A stretch of 64,000 bases of DNA from Doryteuthis pealeii (taxonomy: Eukaryota > Mollusca > Cephalopoda > Myopsida > Loliginidae): assembly GCA_023376005.1 (NCBI GenBank), contig CM042157.1, positions 92,502,249-92,566,248 on the forward strand. Reading direction: 5' to 3'. This document shows, in pieces, positions 33,301 through 38,136 of this stretch (its first letter is position 1; each line of letters opens with the position of its first letter). The translations under genes were made by a program, and so were the position numbers. The notes under the pieces were generated by a model. The model ran no database searches. It saw only the letters and a program-made list of their open reading frames with translations, and was not told the origin of the DNA.

Positions 33301-35980
33301 TCGACTCGCTGTTTCTGTTTGGTTCTCTTCTTTTCCCACTTCCTAGAAAAAGAAGAAAATGATAATAAAAGAATAATGGAGGAAACACAGAATTAAAATT
33401 AAAATTAAAATCAAAACATCATCATTAAATATACTGAGACAAATTAAATTCAGGTTTATTAATTAAAGTCAAAACAGAAATAAATTAAGAAAAAAAAAAA
33501 AAAGAAAATAGGCAGATAAAAGTTTACTATTACTGAATAATACATACTTTTCGTTTTTTGGTTTTTGACTGCTTACTGGTAGTTTTGTAATCATCCCAGG
33601 CCTCAAATAATTTGTCAGTGAAACGTGGTGCTTGGTCATCAAGAATAGTTGACAATTTATCTGTTAAAAAAAAGAAAAAAAAGTATAACAAATTTTCAAT
33701 TAAAATTAAGGCAGCAGATAATATAAAAATGTTTTGACATAAATAAATTTTCCATTTGAACCAAAAAATGACACAAACAATCAAAAGATTAAAAGAATTA
33801 CCGAATTAAAAAGATAAAGTTTAAATACAACAACGCCGTAACAATATATAAAATAAAACTATTTTATGCTAACTTGCTTACTGCTTTGACTGGCCATTAA
33901 GCTTTATGTCAAGTCACAACCTAATTATAGAATTTACATTAAAATTAATTGAAAGTAATAAATTAAAGTACTTTATAATTAGCATTTAATAATTATCTCC
34001 CTTGAAAAATTATAATGATCAGGATGAATGCAAATGCATAACAATTATTAAGTTGGAGTTGAATTGGAAATTGCTTTATAGGTATTCCATGTCAAATCAT
34101 CCAGAAAAAATAAAAATTGTCACCCGTACCCTTTCAATTTTCCTGAAATTTTGTCCAGGTGTGGACTATGTTAAAGTTAGACAATCTCTAAAATTTCAGC
34201 TTCTAATTCCAAAAATTGGCCAGGTTACATTGATTTTTAGCTCTCTAAATTGGAGAGTGAGGGGGTGGGCAAAATATTGCGACCTTTTAGTTTTGTTAGT
34301 AAAATGAGTTCTAGAGCTTCCCCACCCCTAAAAATTGGTATATAAAAGCTTTTTGGCCCAAGGAATCAAAAAAAAAAAAAATGCTATCAAAAAAGTCTAA
34401 AGATTAACCAATTTTAAGTTATTAATGAATTCTGATTTTTTCATAGAAATGGGAAAATCCCGAAATGGCATGCATCTATGACAAAAAATTTCACCTGGAC
34501 AAAAAATTTCAGAAAAATTGAAGGGTATGTGTGACATAGCCTGGATGATTTGACATGGAAATATCCTTATTCTATAAGTTAGAGCATATGGTTTAAGTAT
34601 TACTATCTAATACTAATAGTTTTCAAACATCTATTTAACCCAAAGATGGGGATCCTAACAGGTACTACCACTCCAGGTCAGAGTGAACAGTATTGTGTGA
34701 ATTAAAATCCTGCTATGATTTTTGCAGAGTTAACAGAAATGGGAAAATCCCGAAATGGCATGCATCTATGACAAAAAATTTCAGAAAAATTGAAGGGTAT
34801 GTGTGACATGGCCTGGATGATTTGACATGGAAATACCCTTATTCTATAAGTTAGAGCATGTTTAACAGTATTGTGTGAATTAAAATCCTGCTATGATTTT
34901 TGCAGAGTTAACAGACACATAAAAAATGGGATCACTCTAACAAACAATAATAATCTGCAATTAGCAAAAAATCACAAAAGAAATTAAAAACTTATCTGAG
35001 TAGAATTATAAATCAAAATTAGCTTTTAATTTATATTTTTGAATTTTCATTTCTTTATTTTCTCTAACTCAATGTTCACCAGTTCAACTTGAATCAACTA
35101 GCCAAGCAAATATATTAACAGATACCATAAATAATATATACCCATTCAGTTTTGTTTGAATTCCTCAGATGAGGAAGTATTATTATACGATGATGTATTC
35201 AGACTAATGTCCTCATCTTGGTTATTGAAAGAAAGTTGGAATGTGAATCTGGTCCAATTTGGCAGAAATAGAATGAAGAATGCCATTTAACATAGTCTAT
35301 TAGCAGTTTAGATTGGTCAGTTAATTTTGTCGTAAGCTTCTCAAAGTTCAGTTTCTGTAGTACAGTAACTTTTTTTTGTAAAAATTAGTATCAATCACCA
35401 ATAGATGAAACAGACTTTTATTAATTTTTCATGCATTTTTAAAAAACAAATCTATATTCAGTAGTTTTTTTCAGAATTGCCATAAAAAGTATACATCATC
35501 TACACAAATTAACCTTAGGAAATCAGTGGACCTGGGATTTTCTCAAGCCACTATCCCGCTTCCATTGAGACAAAGGAGACATTTCAATTCATGAATATAT
35601 GGTTGAATCTTTTGCTTTTTATAATTTTAAGGGATCAACTAATTAAATCTTGGATATTATAAACAGTCTCTAAGTAATTAAAAAAAAAAATTGATAAAAA
35701 AAAAGTTATTTGATTTTGTATCAAAGTTTTTATATATAAAGTAAGACTGTATATTTAACTTTGTGAACCAGGGATTTTTTTTGAAAAGCTCTAAAATTAG
35801 AACAATTCTCTTGTGTTTTGAAAAAAATTACTTACCCATAGTTTTCCGTTTGTCATAACCTTTATTGATGCAATTCAGAGCTGCAGTAACCACTGCAGGC
35901 TCACTGAAACCAAGGAACTTTTGGACGGTTTTATCCAAAATCCCTTTCATGTCTTCAACCTCTTTACGAGACAACGCCAT
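489..35980 (-). CDS. PRPF3: PRPF3, U4/U6 small nuclear ribonucleoprotein Prp3 (19 coding exons)
   Basis: Prp3 is a U4/U6 di-snRNP and U4/U6.U5 tri-snRNP protein that binds the U4/U6 duplex during nuclear pre-mRNA splicing. Exons joined on the minus strand (high to low): 35980-35836, 33660-33548, 33342-33217, 31310-31209, 30117-29978, 25680-25660, 24485-24392, 22854-22757, 21665-21578, 20690-20589, 17585-17527, 14602-14496, 12386-12243, 10416-10317, 8237-8124, 7118-7000, 5351-5271, 1705-1647, 644-489. The sum is 1968 nt, 655 codons plus TGA, with no internal stop. The N-terminal PWI-like region is about residues 1-80, the PRP3 domain is central, and the C-terminal DUF1115/ferredoxin-like domain starts near 505. 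Family motifs are visible throughout, e.g. [13 protein letters not shown] (216-228), [10 protein letters not shown] (349-358), [13 protein letters not shown] (463-475) and EYYWDLAYS. The sequence looks intact and under constraint. Exons were found by translation and frame closure; no transcript evidence was available. Confidence 0.96.
812..1362 (+). mobile_element. LINE 3' end (family C), 5'-truncated
   Basis: Begins in the C-terminal coding end typical of non-LTR retrotransposon polymerases ([10 protein letters not shown]...[10 protein letters not shown] in translation). It runs into a 3' UTR with a GTAGTACACCTGAGCA segment and ends AATAATTTC(TTA)n. A central part, about 960-1250, is foreign or diverged. 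It lies in the last PRPF3 intron. Confidence 0.6.
1647..1705 (-). CDS. PRPF3: PRPF3 coding exon 18
   Basis: Completes Asp585 and encodes residues 586-604: the acidic run DDSDSEEEA followed by NKCSLVWE. In the human protein the acidic stretch and NKCVLVWEG are at the same place. Donor GTAAAC. Confidence 0.94.
1983..2200 (+). mobile_element. tRNA-derived SINE with a different head on a shared body
   Basis: The head is tRNA-like with a TGGTGTAATGGTTAA A box. From about 2055 the body (GGTAGGTGTGGC..., ATAGACTCCCTC..., ends near CACCCCGATGA) is that of the SINE at 13883-14132. Head and body therefore come from different family members. Confidence 0.5.
3126..3665 (+). repeat. 540-bp dispersed repeat (family J) with an internal small inverted-repeat element
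   Basis: Starts CAGGGTTCCCACTC and ends near CATGCCCCCTCCC. A second copy lies inverted at 53147-53685. Inside is a short element bounded by ACAGGGTGTCC and GGACACCCTGT (3318-3413). Classification is not clear. Confidence 0.55.
3688..3872 (+). repeat. Fragment of 600-bp dispersed repeat (family A)
   Basis: Diverged piece of the family that is complete at 14850-15432 and 45485-46096. It contains ATGGTGAGGCTCCAGTTC and TGGTAGTACCTGTTAGGG and runs to the conserved TCTATGGGT. Confidence 0.55.
4066..4250 (-). mobile_element. 5S-rRNA-derived SINE
   Basis: Read on the minus strand, the first ~95 nt resemble 5S rRNA. AAGTTAAGCAGTGATGAGCC matches the A-box region AAGCTAAGCAGGG...GGGCC, then AATACTTAGATGGGTGACC matches UAGUACUUGGAUGGGAGACC. 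After the 5S part comes a short body and the tail GGTTGATATGACGTAAAAC, which also ends family A. It is the SINE3-type arrangement, with an internal type-1 pol III promoter. The head is diverged and not a 5S gene. It lies in the PRPF3 exon 17-18 intron. Confidence 0.7.
4560..4745 (-). mobile_element. Partial tRNA-derived SINE (family T3)
   Basis: Matches the body of the T3 copies at 9530-9813 and 29276-29548 (GGTTTGGAATTCAGA, TAGATTGGTTGCC, AGAGCTTGATTAAGAAGAG). The head is decayed. Confidence 0.45.
4762..4958. mobile_element. Foldback MITE with telomeric-hexamer core (copy 1)
   Basis: Near-perfect inverted arms reading inward from GGTTATTCCTATAAGTC through AAAGGGGAACCACTC to TTATTTATTTATT, with the reverse complement on the right. 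The loop holds about three CCCTAA units. Copies at 12807-12989 and 44545-44769 share arms and core. No transposase. Superfamily unassigned because I could not fix a target-site duplication. Confidence 0.75.
4996..5046 (-). mobile_element. 3' terminal fragment of a Helentron-like element
   Basis: On the minus strand it reads CCCCCATTCTACCCAGGCAA then GCTGGGTAGCTGCT, i.e. the stem-loop end found at 19380-19422 and 25543-25580. Confidence 0.4.
5271..5351 (-). CDS. PRPF3: PRPF3 coding exon 17
   Basis: Completes Gly558 and encodes residues 559-584, [18 protein letters not shown]. The family motif is KFKRLMLxRIKW. Donor GTATAA. Confidence 0.94.
5559..6950 (+). mobile_element. Degenerate mariner element with triplicated left terminus
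   Basis: The left terminus GAGTCAAAAGTTTTGC is repeated three times at ~49-bp spacing (5559, 5608, 5656). The right inverted end, at 6922-6950, reads GCAAAACTTTTGATTC. Translation at 5930-6140 gives mariner-transposase-like text ([38 protein letters not shown]) with stops. The right half is replaced by a SINE fragment (about 6145-6230 and 6860-6905), which is itself split by a second mariner. Pseudogene. Confidence 0.65.
6232..6856 (+). mobile_element. Second, internally deleted mariner nested in the first
   Basis: Left end TACGAGGGTGAATCAAAAAG with AATGCCATTTTC; the right end (about 6828-6856) is its inverted match. Translation holds the C-terminal mariner region: LHDNAQPH, then [13 protein letters not shown], then [15 protein letters not shown], broken by frameshifts and stops. 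The N-terminal half of the transposase is missing. A ~70-bp segment is duplicated near the right end (6680-6830). Confidence 0.7.
7000..7118 (-). CDS. PRPF3: PRPF3 coding exon 16
   Basis: Residues 519-557, [19 protein letters not shown] then the hydrophobic strand [14 protein letters not shown] of the C-terminal ferredoxin-like domain that contacts U4/U6 RNA in known structures. Acceptor CTTCAG, donor G|GTAAGA. Confidence 0.95.
7257..7380 (-). repeat. SINE 3'-end fragment (T3-related)
   Basis: The same 75-bp stretch (GACAGGTGATTTTTAACTCC...) occurs at 6151-6230. Its right part matches the 3' end of family T3 (GTGACATAATGTCAATTTT). Adjacent to PRPF3 exon 16. Confidence 0.45.
7810..7965 (+). 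mobile_element. LINE 3' fragment (family C)
   Basis: Translates to [19 protein letters not shown] then [13 protein letters not shown], the C-terminal end of a non-LTR retrotransposon polymerase, then a CACACATAT-rich 3' UTR. Confidence 0.65.
8124..8237 (-). CDS. PRPF3: PRPF3 coding exon 15
   Basis: Residues 481-517, [20 protein letters not shown] followed by a basic helix and GVDISVF. It leads from the PRP3 domain into the C-terminal DUF1115 fold. Donor AG|GTAAGC. Confidence 0.95.
8480..8597. repeat. Two (TA)n tracts flanking a 47-bp spacer
   Basis: (TA)17 at 8480-8514 and (TA)n at 8562-8597. Predicted ORFs across this region are microsatellite artefacts. Confidence 0.9.
8630..8855 (-). repeat. 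Family A 3'-end fragment
   Basis: The plus strand shows TTTTACGGCATGTCAACCCC, then CCCATAGATGGGACCCTAAC and ACTACCACTCCGGGTCAGAG, the 3' ~220 bp of the family A element in reverse orientation. It is truncated at the inner (5') side. Confidence 0.6.
9530..9813 (-). mobile_element. tRNA-derived SINE (family T3)
   Basis: Minus-strand head GGTGTAATGGTTAAAG (A box) and GAGTTCAAATCCTGG (B box), then a ~200-bp body ending in CTTGTGTCACATCC and a TA tail. Copies at 29276-29548, 55075-55345 and 57792-58020. Pol III-type retroposon; inactive status unknown. Confidence 0.7.
10317..10416 (-). CDS. PRPF3: PRPF3 coding exon 14 (conserved DPTKVE segment)
   Basis: Residues 447-479, [20 protein letters not shown] then VRAQMVKRQ. 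From general knowledge, the Pro-Thr pair here (464-465) aligns with the human PRPF3 positions mutated in dominant retinitis pigmentosa RP18. It is conserved in this animal. Donor AG|GTAAAT. Confidence 0.95.
10862..11260 (-). mobile_element. Degenerate mariner transposase fragment
   Basis: Minus-strand translation gives [47 protein letters not shown], then after stops VSGKLSI-QSSV. It matches the N-terminal helix-turn-helix region of the mariner at 5.9-6.1 kb. No intact ORF. Confidence 0.6.
11262..11535 (+). mobile_element. LINE 3' end (family C)
   Basis: Starts in the C-terminal coding segment [20 protein letters not shown] and ends with GAGTTGTGGTGCACCTGAGC and AATAAATTTCATTATTAT. Abuts the mariner fragment on its left. 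Confidence 0.7.
11579..12079 (-). mobile_element. Solo LTR (501 bp), 5-bp target duplication
   Basis: Terminates TGTAACAAG...TCCACA on the plus strand and is flanked by GATAC on both sides (11574-11578 and 12080-12084). On the minus strand there is a TATA-like GTATTTAAGGG and CCCGGATAT-type blocks shared with LTR-like units at 19.7, 23.1, 28.7, 60.6 and 62.7 kb. The predicted ORFs inside have no homology I recognise. It lies in the PRPF3 exon 13-14 intron. Confidence 0.75.
12243..12386 (-). CDS. PRPF3: PRPF3 coding exon 13
   Basis: Residues 399-446, with [20 protein letters not shown] and [11 protein letters not shown]. The donor GTTTGT is the weakest in the gene by eye, but frame and homology agree on both sides. 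Confidence 0.95.
12807..12989. mobile_element. Foldback MITE with telomeric core (copy 2)
   Basis: Same arms as 4762-4958 (TTTCCTATAAGT, GGGGAACCACTCTTGAC). The core is shortened to AACTCTTAACCCTAACC. One arm carries small deletions. Confidence 0.7.
13401..13437. repeat. (TA)n microsatellite
   Basis: About 18 TA units, left of the palindrome at 13561-13830. Confidence 0.9.
13561..13830. repeat. 270-bp palindrome flanked by TA tracts
   Basis: The left arm (ATTTGATGGCAATAGAAGTC... in the plus strand) is repeated in reverse complement on the right (...GCCATCAAATAAAGATATG), with a short centre near 13680. Each arm contains CTGATGA, an 8-bp stem ATGCATGC/GCATGTAT and, in the left arm (minus strand), GAAAAC. 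It resembles foldback termini of Penelope-like or other hairpin-bearing elements; class not settled. Confidence 0.65.
13883..14132 (+). mobile_element. tRNA-derived SINE (family T1), full length
   Basis: The head has an A box TAGCTTAGTCGG (13892-13903) and a B box GTTCGATACC (13937-13946). The body holds GGTAGGTGTG...CTCCACC, then CTTGGTCTAGCGCTAGTG and ATAGACTCCCTCGC, with a CGATGACTTTTACTT tail. Other copies: 36148-36405 (+), 25880-26137 (-), 27207-27428 (-), 32068-32318 (-), 37323-37530 (-). Confidence 0.8.
14388..14440. repeat. (TA)n microsatellite
   Basis: Interrupted TA repeat 56 bp from PRPF3 exon 12. Confidence 0.9.
14496..14602 (-). CDS. PRPF3: PRPF3 coding exon 12
   Basis: Completes Asn363 and encodes residues 364-398, including ITNLVEHP, which is invariant in the family. 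Acceptor CATTGTAG, donor G|GTAAAT. Confidence 0.95.
14850..15432 (-). mobile_element. Full-length 600-bp non-autonomous repeat (family A, copy 1)
   Basis: The plus strand runs from TTTTGTTTTACGGCATATTA through TAACCCATAGATGG, CCACTCCGGGTCAGAGTGGA, GATAAAAAGGGTTGGGGC and GTCTAGCC to GCCGACAGGG. Sense is taken as minus because the A-rich tail AAAACAAAAC is then 3' and is shared with the 5S SINE. No long ORF. At least four copies share both ends, which argues for a complete retroposon and not random LINE truncations. Confidence 0.7.
15958..16606. mobile_element. Harbinger-like non-autonomous DNA transposon (copy 1)
   Basis: Terminal inverted repeats CACTGGTTTACAAA / TTTGTAAACCAGTG, flanked by TAA on both sides (15955-15957, 16607-16609). 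It is homologous, in opposite internal orientation, to 39288-40039, which is flanked by TTA. A 3-bp TWA duplication is the PIF/Harbinger hallmark. No transposase inside. Confidence 0.7.
16850..16990 (-). repeat. Family A internal fragment
   Basis: Contains ACTACCACTCCGGGT, CCTCACCACAAGAGATAG and ACGCAGGACACC; diverged. Confidence 0.45.
17206..17430 (+). repeat. Partial copy of family E repeat
   Basis: Matches one half of the foldback at 34083-34563: ATTCCATGTCAAATCCTCCA, GGTGTGGACTATGTTAA, CCAAAAATTGGC, TCGATTTTTAGCTCTC. It ends 100 bp from PRPF3 exon 11. Confidence 0.5.
17527..17585 (-). CDS. PRPF3: PRPF3 coding exon 11
   Basis: Residues 344-362 plus two bases of 363. It encodes [15 protein letters not shown], the hallmark EWWD motif of Prp3. 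The exon starts right after TTTTTTTAG, and its donor leaves AA to be completed by exon 12. Confidence 0.93.
18246..18322. repeat. CT-rich minisatellite
   Basis: (TC)n runs alternating with CCGTTTCTTTCTG, a ~26-bp unit repeated. Confidence 0.85.
18650..18975 (-). repeat. Family A fragment (3' part)
   Basis: TTGGTTGGTTGGATTTTACA, then ATCCATAGATAGGACCCTAC, ACTACCACACCGGGTAAGAG and ATGTCATACCCAGGACATTA. The 5' half is missing. Confidence 0.55.
19047..19424 (+). mobile_element. Helentron-like non-autonomous element (copy 1)
   Basis: Starts in AAAGGACAGTTGTGTG with GGAGGAAACTTC close behind, carries a TA/CA microsatellite at 19110, and ends in the GC hairpin CTACCCAGGCGATGCCGGGT AGCCGCTGCTA. The paired copy at 25187-25580 has the same start, centre and end. 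The terminal hairpin and lack of inverted repeats fit Helitron-like ends; assignment is by resemblance. Confidence 0.5.
19692..20183 (+). mobile_element. LTR-like repeat unit
   Basis: Related to 62734-63215: GGGATTGAACCCGCATCCTC, TGTGCCCGGATGT, TTTTCAGCTGCTGGTCGAAG, CTCGCTTCTTTTTGG then C-rich tracts, followed by poly(A) at 20184-20215. No clear target duplication found, so boundaries are approximate. Confidence 0.45.
20589..20690 (-). CDS. PRPF3: PRPF3 coding exon 10
   Basis: Residues 310-343, phase 0 at both ends. It encodes [19 protein letters not shown] followed by [11 protein letters not shown], the conserved PRP3-domain helix. Donor GTAAGT; the 3.0-kb intron that follows carries Helentron-like and LTR-like repeats. 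Confidence 0.95.
21578..21665 (-). CDS. PRPF3: PRPF3 coding exon 9
   Basis: Completes Gly280 and encodes residues 281-309, including [20 protein letters not shown]. It is a near-invariant part of the PRP3 domain. Acceptor TATTTAG, donor GTAAGT. Confidence 0.95.
22757..22854 (-). CDS. PRPF3: PRPF3 coding exon 8
   Basis: Residues 248-279 plus two bases of 280. It encodes [20 protein letters not shown] and FFDIRV, matching the family pattern ANIRAxxREQFK...FFDxRV. Donor GG|GTAAGA. Confidence 0.95.
22863..23098. other. Unremarkable intron sequence
   Basis: AT-rich intron between exon 8 and the solo LTR; nothing recognisable. The same holds for most of 20.7-22.7 and 34.9-35.8 kb. Confidence 0.5.
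23104..23561 (-). mobile_element. Solo LTR (458 bp), 5-bp target duplication
   Basis: Flanked by AAATA at 23099-23103 and 23562-23566. Minus strand starts TGTGGCGAGAGAAACCACG and ends GAACATTCTTATTAGA, with an 18-20 bp poly-C run before the end. Closely related to 60554-61003. It lies in the PRPF3 exon 7-8 intron. Confidence 0.8.
24392..24485 (-). CDS. PRPF3: PRPF3 coding exon 7
   Basis: Completes Lys216 and encodes residues 217-247, [18 protein letters not shown] then HTPTLK. It is the start of the PRP3 domain proper. Acceptor TTTTAAG, donor GTAATT. It enters in phase 2 and ends in phase 0. Confidence 0.95.
25187..25580 (+). mobile_element. Helentron-like non-autonomous element (copy 2)
   Basis: Same start (AGCAGTTGTGTG, GGAGGAAACTTCGAA), centre (ATATCACCAGGGCTTGG) and terminal hairpin (CTACCCAGGCGACGCGGGTA) as 19047-19424. 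Located 80 bp from the PRPF3 microexon. Confidence 0.55.
25660..25680 (-). CDS. PRPF3: PRPF3 coding exon 6, 21-nt microexon
   Basis: A 21-nt exon between a TTTTTACAG acceptor and a GTAAGTG donor. With flanking bases it encodes Q-KNIQPS-K and joins exon 5 (phase 2) to exon 7 (phase 2), giving PSKPTPLIL. The length is a multiple of three, so skipping keeps the frame: CA joins ACC and gives H in place of QKNIQPSK. It lies in the variable linker before the PTPLILDE block. Confidence 0.85.
   Translation of the reverse strand, partial: EKYPAF
25880..26137 (-). mobile_element. tRNA-derived SINE (T1)
   Basis: The head at the right end has TAGCTCAGTCGGTAGAG as its minus-strand A box and ATCGAACC as the B-box complement. 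The body matches 13883-14132. Confidence 0.75.
26455..26620 (+). mobile_element. LINE 3' end (family C), short
   Basis: GAGTTGTGGTGCACCTGAGC-type end with AATAAATTTTATTATTATTATTATT, preceded by a CTGATGCCACTCTCCACA segment. Confidence 0.6.
26620..26840. repeat. Foldback repeat with GAAAC hairpin arms
   Basis: TTGTCCTCATCTTCATTGTT at the left is the inverse of AACAATGAAGATGAGGACAA at the right, with further pairing through CTGTACAA and CTCCGGTCTTC. The right arm contains CTGAAGAAGACC...GGCCGAAACG. A diverged half-copy is at 52615-52690. Confidence 0.6.
27207..28072 (-). mobile_element. Composite unit: T1 SINE plus family A (copy 2)
   Basis: SINE body and head at 27207-27428, a shared 50-bp linker (AAATAATTATATAGTTTCAA), then a full family A at about 27486-28072. 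The same composite occurs at 32068-32953. The left edge carries a 30-bp family A fragment in opposite orientation (GGAGTGGTAGTACCTGTTAG). Confidence 0.65.
28222..28400 (-). repeat. Family A fragment
   Basis: CCATAGATGCTATTATAGAT, AGAACCAGAGCCTCACCATT and GTGCCATATCTAGGACAC; strongly diverged. Confidence 0.4.
28673..29093 (+). mobile_element. LTR-like unit
   Basis: Starts TGTGACAGAGAGAG (like 63215 on the minus strand). It contains CTTTGCCTGGCGTGTAGGAC, CCCGGATGT twice and a TATA-like GTGTATTTAAAGG, and ends CAGACTTGACTGTGACCCC(C)n(CA)n. Target duplication not found. PRPF3 exon 5-6 intron. Confidence 0.55.
29276..29548 (-). mobile_element. tRNA-derived SINE (T3)
   Basis: Body matches 9530-9813; minus-strand head GGTGTAATGGTTATTG with a B-box-like GAGTTCAAATC. 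Confidence 0.65.
29765..29985. repeat. 51-bp tandem array abutting the exon 5 splice donor
   Basis: Four units start at 29776, 29828, 29879 and 29930 (spacing 52, 51, 51). Each has AACTTACTGTGTATCAAG and TACCTTACTTACTGT. On the minus (gene) strand each unit offers ACACAGTAAGTT and ACAGTAAGTAAGG, copies of the real donor ACACA|GTAAGTT at 29977. Confidence 0.9.
29978..30117 (-). CDS. PRPF3: PRPF3 coding exon 5
   Basis: Residues 163-208 plus two bases of 209. It encodes [20 protein letters not shown], among the most conserved blocks of Prp3, then a glycine-rich linker. The GCTCAG acceptor sets phase 0 and the donor CA|GTAAGT leaves in phase 2. The donor abuts a 51-bp tandem array (about 29765-29985) whose units repeat this donor. 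Confidence 0.94.
30308..30775 (+). mobile_element. LINE 3' end (family C) with three 110-bp 3'-UTR units
   Basis: The coding end [20 protein letters not shown] then [10 protein letters not shown] is followed by three tandem units (about 30422, 30531, 30640), each with CATACATGTATATTATTAC ... GTGCACCTG. It terminates ACAATGAATTTCATTATTAT. Confidence 0.8.
31209..31310 (-). CDS. PRPF3: PRPF3 coding exon 4
   Basis: Residues 129-162, phase 0 at both ends. It encodes [19 protein letters not shown], the conserved helix before the proline-rich linker. Acceptor AATTCAG, donor GTAAGT. Confidence 0.93.
32068..32953 (-). mobile_element. Composite unit: T1 SINE plus family A (copy 3)
   Basis: Head-to-tail identical in layout to 27207-28072: SINE 32068-32318, the same linker, family A about 32377-32953 ending CCGACAGGGCGG. 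A ~20-bp deletion removes GTCAACAGGTGG near 32880. Lies in the exon 3-4 intron of PRPF3. Confidence 0.7.
33028..33185 (-). repeat. Family A fragment
   Basis: TAACCCAAAGATGGGGATCC, CTACCACTCCCGGTCAGAG, TTTAGTGTCATACTCAG; ends 32 bp from PRPF3 exon 3. A short repeat of its left end recurs at 34590-34690. Confidence 0.5.
33217..33342 (-). CDS. PRPF3: PRPF3 coding exon 3
   Basis: Residues 87-128, phase 0 at both ends. It holds the basic patch SRKRRRF and a proline/glycine stretch that matches the variable linker of the family (IPGPG in both). It is separated from exon 2 by the shortest intron, 205 bp. Confidence 0.92.
33548..33660 (-). CDS. PRPF3: PRPF3 coding exon 2
   Basis: Residues 49-86, including [18 protein letters not shown], which completes the PWI-like domain, followed by a lysine-rich stretch ending KTKKRK. 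The acceptor is TTAACAG and the donor GTATGT. It enters in phase 1 and leaves in phase 0. Confidence 0.94.
34083..34563. mobile_element. 480-bp foldback repeat (family E)
   Basis: Outer arms ATTCCATGTCAAATCATCCA / TGGATGATTTGACATGGAAA. Inner motifs such as TGTCCAGGTG recur inverted on the right. A partial second round (GAAATGGGAAAATCCCG, TTGACATGGAAATACCC) follows at 34735-34840, showing local duplication. Confidence 0.6.
34689..34912. repeat. Local direct duplication (~180 bp) in intron 1
   Basis: GTATTGTGTGAATTAAAATC then CTGCTATGATTTTTGCAGAG occurs at 34689 and again at 34868. Confidence 0.75.
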
Positions 35981-35998
35981 GTTGAAGATAAACTGTCA
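35836..35998 (-). CDS. PRPF3: PRPF3 first coding exon (with 18 nt of 5' UTR)
   Basis: The ATG is at 35980-35978 in good context (ACATGG). It encodes residues 1-48, beginning [11 protein letters not shown] and including [16 protein letters not shown], the start of the PWI-like domain. The coding part is 35836-35980, ending in phase 1 at a GTAAGT donor. A polypyrimidine tract and TTTCAG acceptor end at 35999, so the exon begins at 35998 inside the 5' UTR and a non-coding exon must lie upstream. Confidence 0.93.
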
Positions 35999-36147
35999 CT
36001 GAAATGAAATTAAAAATAAAATAAAATTACAAAAAATAAAAAAATTGCATCGTAATATTAATATGCTTGTTGGTATGGTAACTACACACCAACCTATTAT
36101 TTGTGTCTGTCACATTTTCAGTCATCTGTTATAAGTACCAGCCTAAA

Positions 36148-36405
36148 GGGGCCGGGTTAGCTCAGTCGGTAGAGCGTTCGGCTAGAAACTACAAGGTTCC
36201 TAGTTCGATACCGGTCCTCGCCAACTCAGCGTATGAGTAGCACATGGATATGTGCGGTAAAGTAAGGAGCTGATGTAGGTGTGGTGCTCCACCTCAGATG
36301 CTAAAACAATCTCCTTGGTCTAGCGCTATTGAAAAGGGGATAGGCTCCCTCGCTGATTGGCTGATACCGACTTTAGGCCGCCCCGTCGACTTTACTTTTT
36401 ACTTT
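36148..36405 (+). mobile_element. tRNA-derived SINE (T1), best preserved copy
   Basis: GGGTTAGCTCAGTCGGTAGA (A box) and TAGTTCGATACCGG (B box). The full body ends GACTTTACTTTTTACTTT. Located about 150 bp upstream of the PRPF3 first coding exon. Confidence 0.8.
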
Positions 36406-37322
36406 AGGATTTGGCATTCACCCCCCCCCCAGGGAGGAAAGCAATAGATAAAATAAGTCAAGTTAAATCTACCCTTCTATATACCCACACCTATTCTATT
36501 ATTACGTAGGCAAATGGGGTACAAATCATAAGAGGAAAGAAAGGTAAGACATGTCTGCCTTCTGACCTTCTAGTTTGAGTGTATGATAATATTAAACTAG
36601 CAGCACCTGTGGATATACCACAGTATGATAATTTAATTATTACAACATTTTATGTTTATTTCAGAGCTATTGAAAATACTTCAATATGTAAAAAGTATAA
36701 TAATCTTGATTTAACTCTCACTCTTTTTTCGTTCTTTTCATTGTTTGATCAAAACAGTGTTATTGCTAACGCATGCTTACCCCCCTCTCTCTATCTTTCC
36801 TCTACTCGCTTTCTTTCTTATCATAGTTTTTCTGTGTAGCATGTCCTTTTCTTCCCTTTCTTTTTTATTAAAAAAAAAATGGAATGGACCGTCCCGAAAT
36901 CAAAATATTTTTGTTTAATTCATTAGCATCATCTATACTTGTCAGTCATCAGTAGCATAATAACATGTAATAAAACATTAAGAAAAGCTGAAGCAGTAAT
37001 AATTCTGGATATTTGGACAAAAAATCTATTTCCTAGTGTGTTTTGAGCTAAAAAAAATACTTTTTTACTTTAAGTTAACCTGAGAGTAGTACATAATTCG
37101 TCCTTTTAAACTATCTCCCTCCACCATTATTCATTACATGGCTTTGAGAATAGACCTGCAGTGCTGTAGCCTCATTTTGAGGTCAGCATTCGGGCAATCA
37201 CTGGACGGCCAATATTGGAATGTAGTACTAACTTTTAGGAAATTTTTTACTGTCCCGGATGACGTATTGATTATCCTGGATGTAGTTTTTATTGTCCCGG
37301 GACAACAGGACGGCGTTAATGT

Positions 37323-37530
37323 GCCCTGGTTGGTACCATCCAGACAATGAAGGAATCTATCCTCTTTTCACTAGCACTAGACCAGGGAGATTATTTTTGC
37401 ATCTGAGGTGGAGTGCCAACCTACCATTAACTCCCCACTTTACTGCACAGATCCAAGCTGTGCTACTCATGCGCTGAGGGCCAGTACTGAATCCAGAACC
37501 TTGCAATTCCTAGGTTTATGCTCTACTGAA
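37323..37530 (-). mobile_element. Degenerate tRNA-derived SINE (T1)
   Basis: Reverse-orientation body (AGGAATCTATCCTCTTTTCA, GCATCTGAGGTGGAGTGCC) and decayed head. Confidence 0.6.
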
Positions 37531-38136
37531 ACAAGGGGAATTTTTTTGAAAAAAGGAAAATACATTTTTTTATAATTTTTTTTTCCTTAAATGTAAATTT
37601 TACATTGTTTGAATTGGTTTATACCAAAAATTATTCTAATCTCACTAAAATATTATTCAAAATGATGGCTTGAACAGAGGCCAGTCATGGAAATTTTTGG
37701 TGGTTGAGAAGTGGAAACCCTGCTAAATTTACAGAAGAATGAGTGATGTGTAAGGAGAAGAATGTTTTAGTCAACAAAATGTTTACAAATGGGATAAACA
37801 TGGGTTTGCCATAGGAACCCGAGTTGAAAAGACAGTCCATGGAGTAGAAACACTGAACCTTCTGGCAAAGAAAAAGTTCTGGGTGCAGCAGTGAGTAAAG
37901 AAGGACAGTCTTCTAGGATATGAAAGGACACATCACTATTGATTTCCTTGACAAAGGTGCAATTGTAAACAGTGCTCCCTATTGCCAATTCATTAAATAA
38001 AATACACCTTATTTATTGAATTGCTCTTATATATATATATATATATATATACATGTTTTAAATATAAGGAACAACTGACAGGTCTCAGAATGAATATACT
38101 AACTAAAAAAAAAAAAAGATATATTATTATTATTAC

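Noticed and set aside
36148..36220. Functional tRNA gene
   Set aside because: Good A and B boxes but no cloverleaf acceptor pairing, and the sequence continues into a SINE body found in several copies.
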